Positions 5,610 through 5,779 of a DNA stretch of 5,779 bases are shown in pieces. Source of the stretch: Bacillota bacterium. GTDB taxonomy: Bacteria; Bacillota; Clostridia; Oscillospirales; Acutalibacteraceae. The position numbers and the translations under genes are program-made. Under the pieces are notes generated by a model. The model saw only the letters and a list, made by a program, of their open reading frames with translations. It was not told the DNA's origin and ran no database searches. The first letter of the stretch is position 1. Each line of letters opens with the position of its first letter. Location: the NCBI GenBank assembly GCA_023420245.1, contig JAEZWL010000041.1, positions 1-5,779 of the forward strand. Direction: 5' to 3'.

Positions 5610-5638
5610 TTGACTTAACCCCTAAGAAACTGTAAAAT
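5610..5638 (+). promoter_or_regulatory. Strong sigma-A promoter of the DUF1292 gene
   Basis: TTGACT (5610-5615), a 17-bp spacer and TAAAAT (5633-5638), one base from consensus in each hexamer. Transcript start near 5645, giving a leader of about 32 nt before ATG 5677. It is arranged back to back with the ncRNA promoter, with start sites about 130 bp apart across an AT-rich segment (5551-5600). Confidence 0.8.
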
Positions 5639-5676
5639 GGTACACAGACAAATTAATTCGTGAGGAGATGACCCCG

Positions 5677-5779
5677 ATGAACGACGAATACGGTGCAGAT
5701 CTGATCACTCTGGTTGATGACGAGGGTGAAGAGCATGAGTTTGAAATATTAGACGTAATCGACAACGAGGACGGCTGCT
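5677..5779 (+). CDS. DUF1292 (YrzB-like) protein, N-terminal part (runs off right edge)
   Basis: The first 34 residues, beginning MNDEYGADLITLVDDEG and continuing EEHEFEILDVI, fit the DUF1292 family, small acidic proteins of Firmicutes (usually around 90-110 residues) of unknown function. Family members typically begin with an acidic stretch leading into a strand of the form LITLxDExGxExxFEVLD. The remainder lies beyond the window. ATG 5677 has GAGGAG at 5662-5667, 9 nt upstream. An in-frame ATG at 5668 directly abuts that site and is therefore unlikely to be used. The gene has its own strong promoter. In many Firmicutes such genes lie near yrrL/yrzL-type genes, but the neighbour here cannot be seen. 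The short visible length is the main uncertainty. Confidence 0.8.
   Translation, partial: MNDEYGADLITLVDDEGEEHEFEILDVIDNEDGC

Noticed and set aside
1..5779. CRISPR arrays, insertion sequences, tRNA genes and attachment sites
   Set aside because: No regularly spaced repeats, transposase frames, inverted-repeat ends or cloverleaf-forming sequences were found on either strand.

Overview
The window looks like a chromosomal segment from a low-to-moderate G+C Gram-positive bacterium, probably a clostridium of the Oscillospiraceae/Ruminococcaceae type. The reasons are canonical AGGAGG-type ribosome binding sites, frequent GTG and TTG starts, housekeeping-type TTGACx-17-TATAAT promoters, and a DUF1292 (YrzB-like) gene. 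The lineage is inferred from style and gene content, not from a marker gene.

Layout from left to right: (1) the first 207 codons of a minus-strand DEAD-box RNA helicase of RhlE type, running off the left edge; (2) a plus-strand operon of three small genes (about 842-1939): a short protein of unknown function, a HAD-like protein whose catalytic aspartate position appears to be phenylalanine, and a YjbR/MmcQ-family protein; (3) a divergent pair of AT-rich, unrecognised genes, a minus-strand four-helix membrane protein (1957-2442) and a plus-strand membrane-anchored or exported protein (2540-3073), separated by 97 bases; (4) a strong hairpin terminator (3087-3132); (5) a complete minus-strand MATE-family efflux transporter (3142-4536); (6) about 1.1 kb without a convincing protein gene (4537-5676); (7) the first 34 codons of a plus-strand DUF1292 protein with its own excellent promoter, cut by the right edge.

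The most interesting item is in the non-coding stretch. On the minus strand, a near-consensus promoter (5522-5550) and a strong intrinsic terminator (4817-4849) bracket about 700 nt with no substantial open frame. That interval is full of long, nested complementary segments: a two-step 12-bp outer helix, a 9-bp perfect hairpin, a three-tier arm, a 13-bp two-step arm and a 12-bp bulged arm. GAAAG recurs nine times, mostly beside or between helices. This is what a large, standalone, highly structured non-coding RNA looks like. The size, autonomous transcription unit and likely host recall the ROOL class of ornate large RNAs (OLE and GOLLD are the other comparisons). I cannot confirm membership by eye; it may be a divergent or new class.

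Apart from the operon at 842-1939, the neighbours appear to be independently transcribed and do not suggest one pathway. The RNA and the DUF1292 gene are transcribed divergently from an AT-rich region of about 130 bp.
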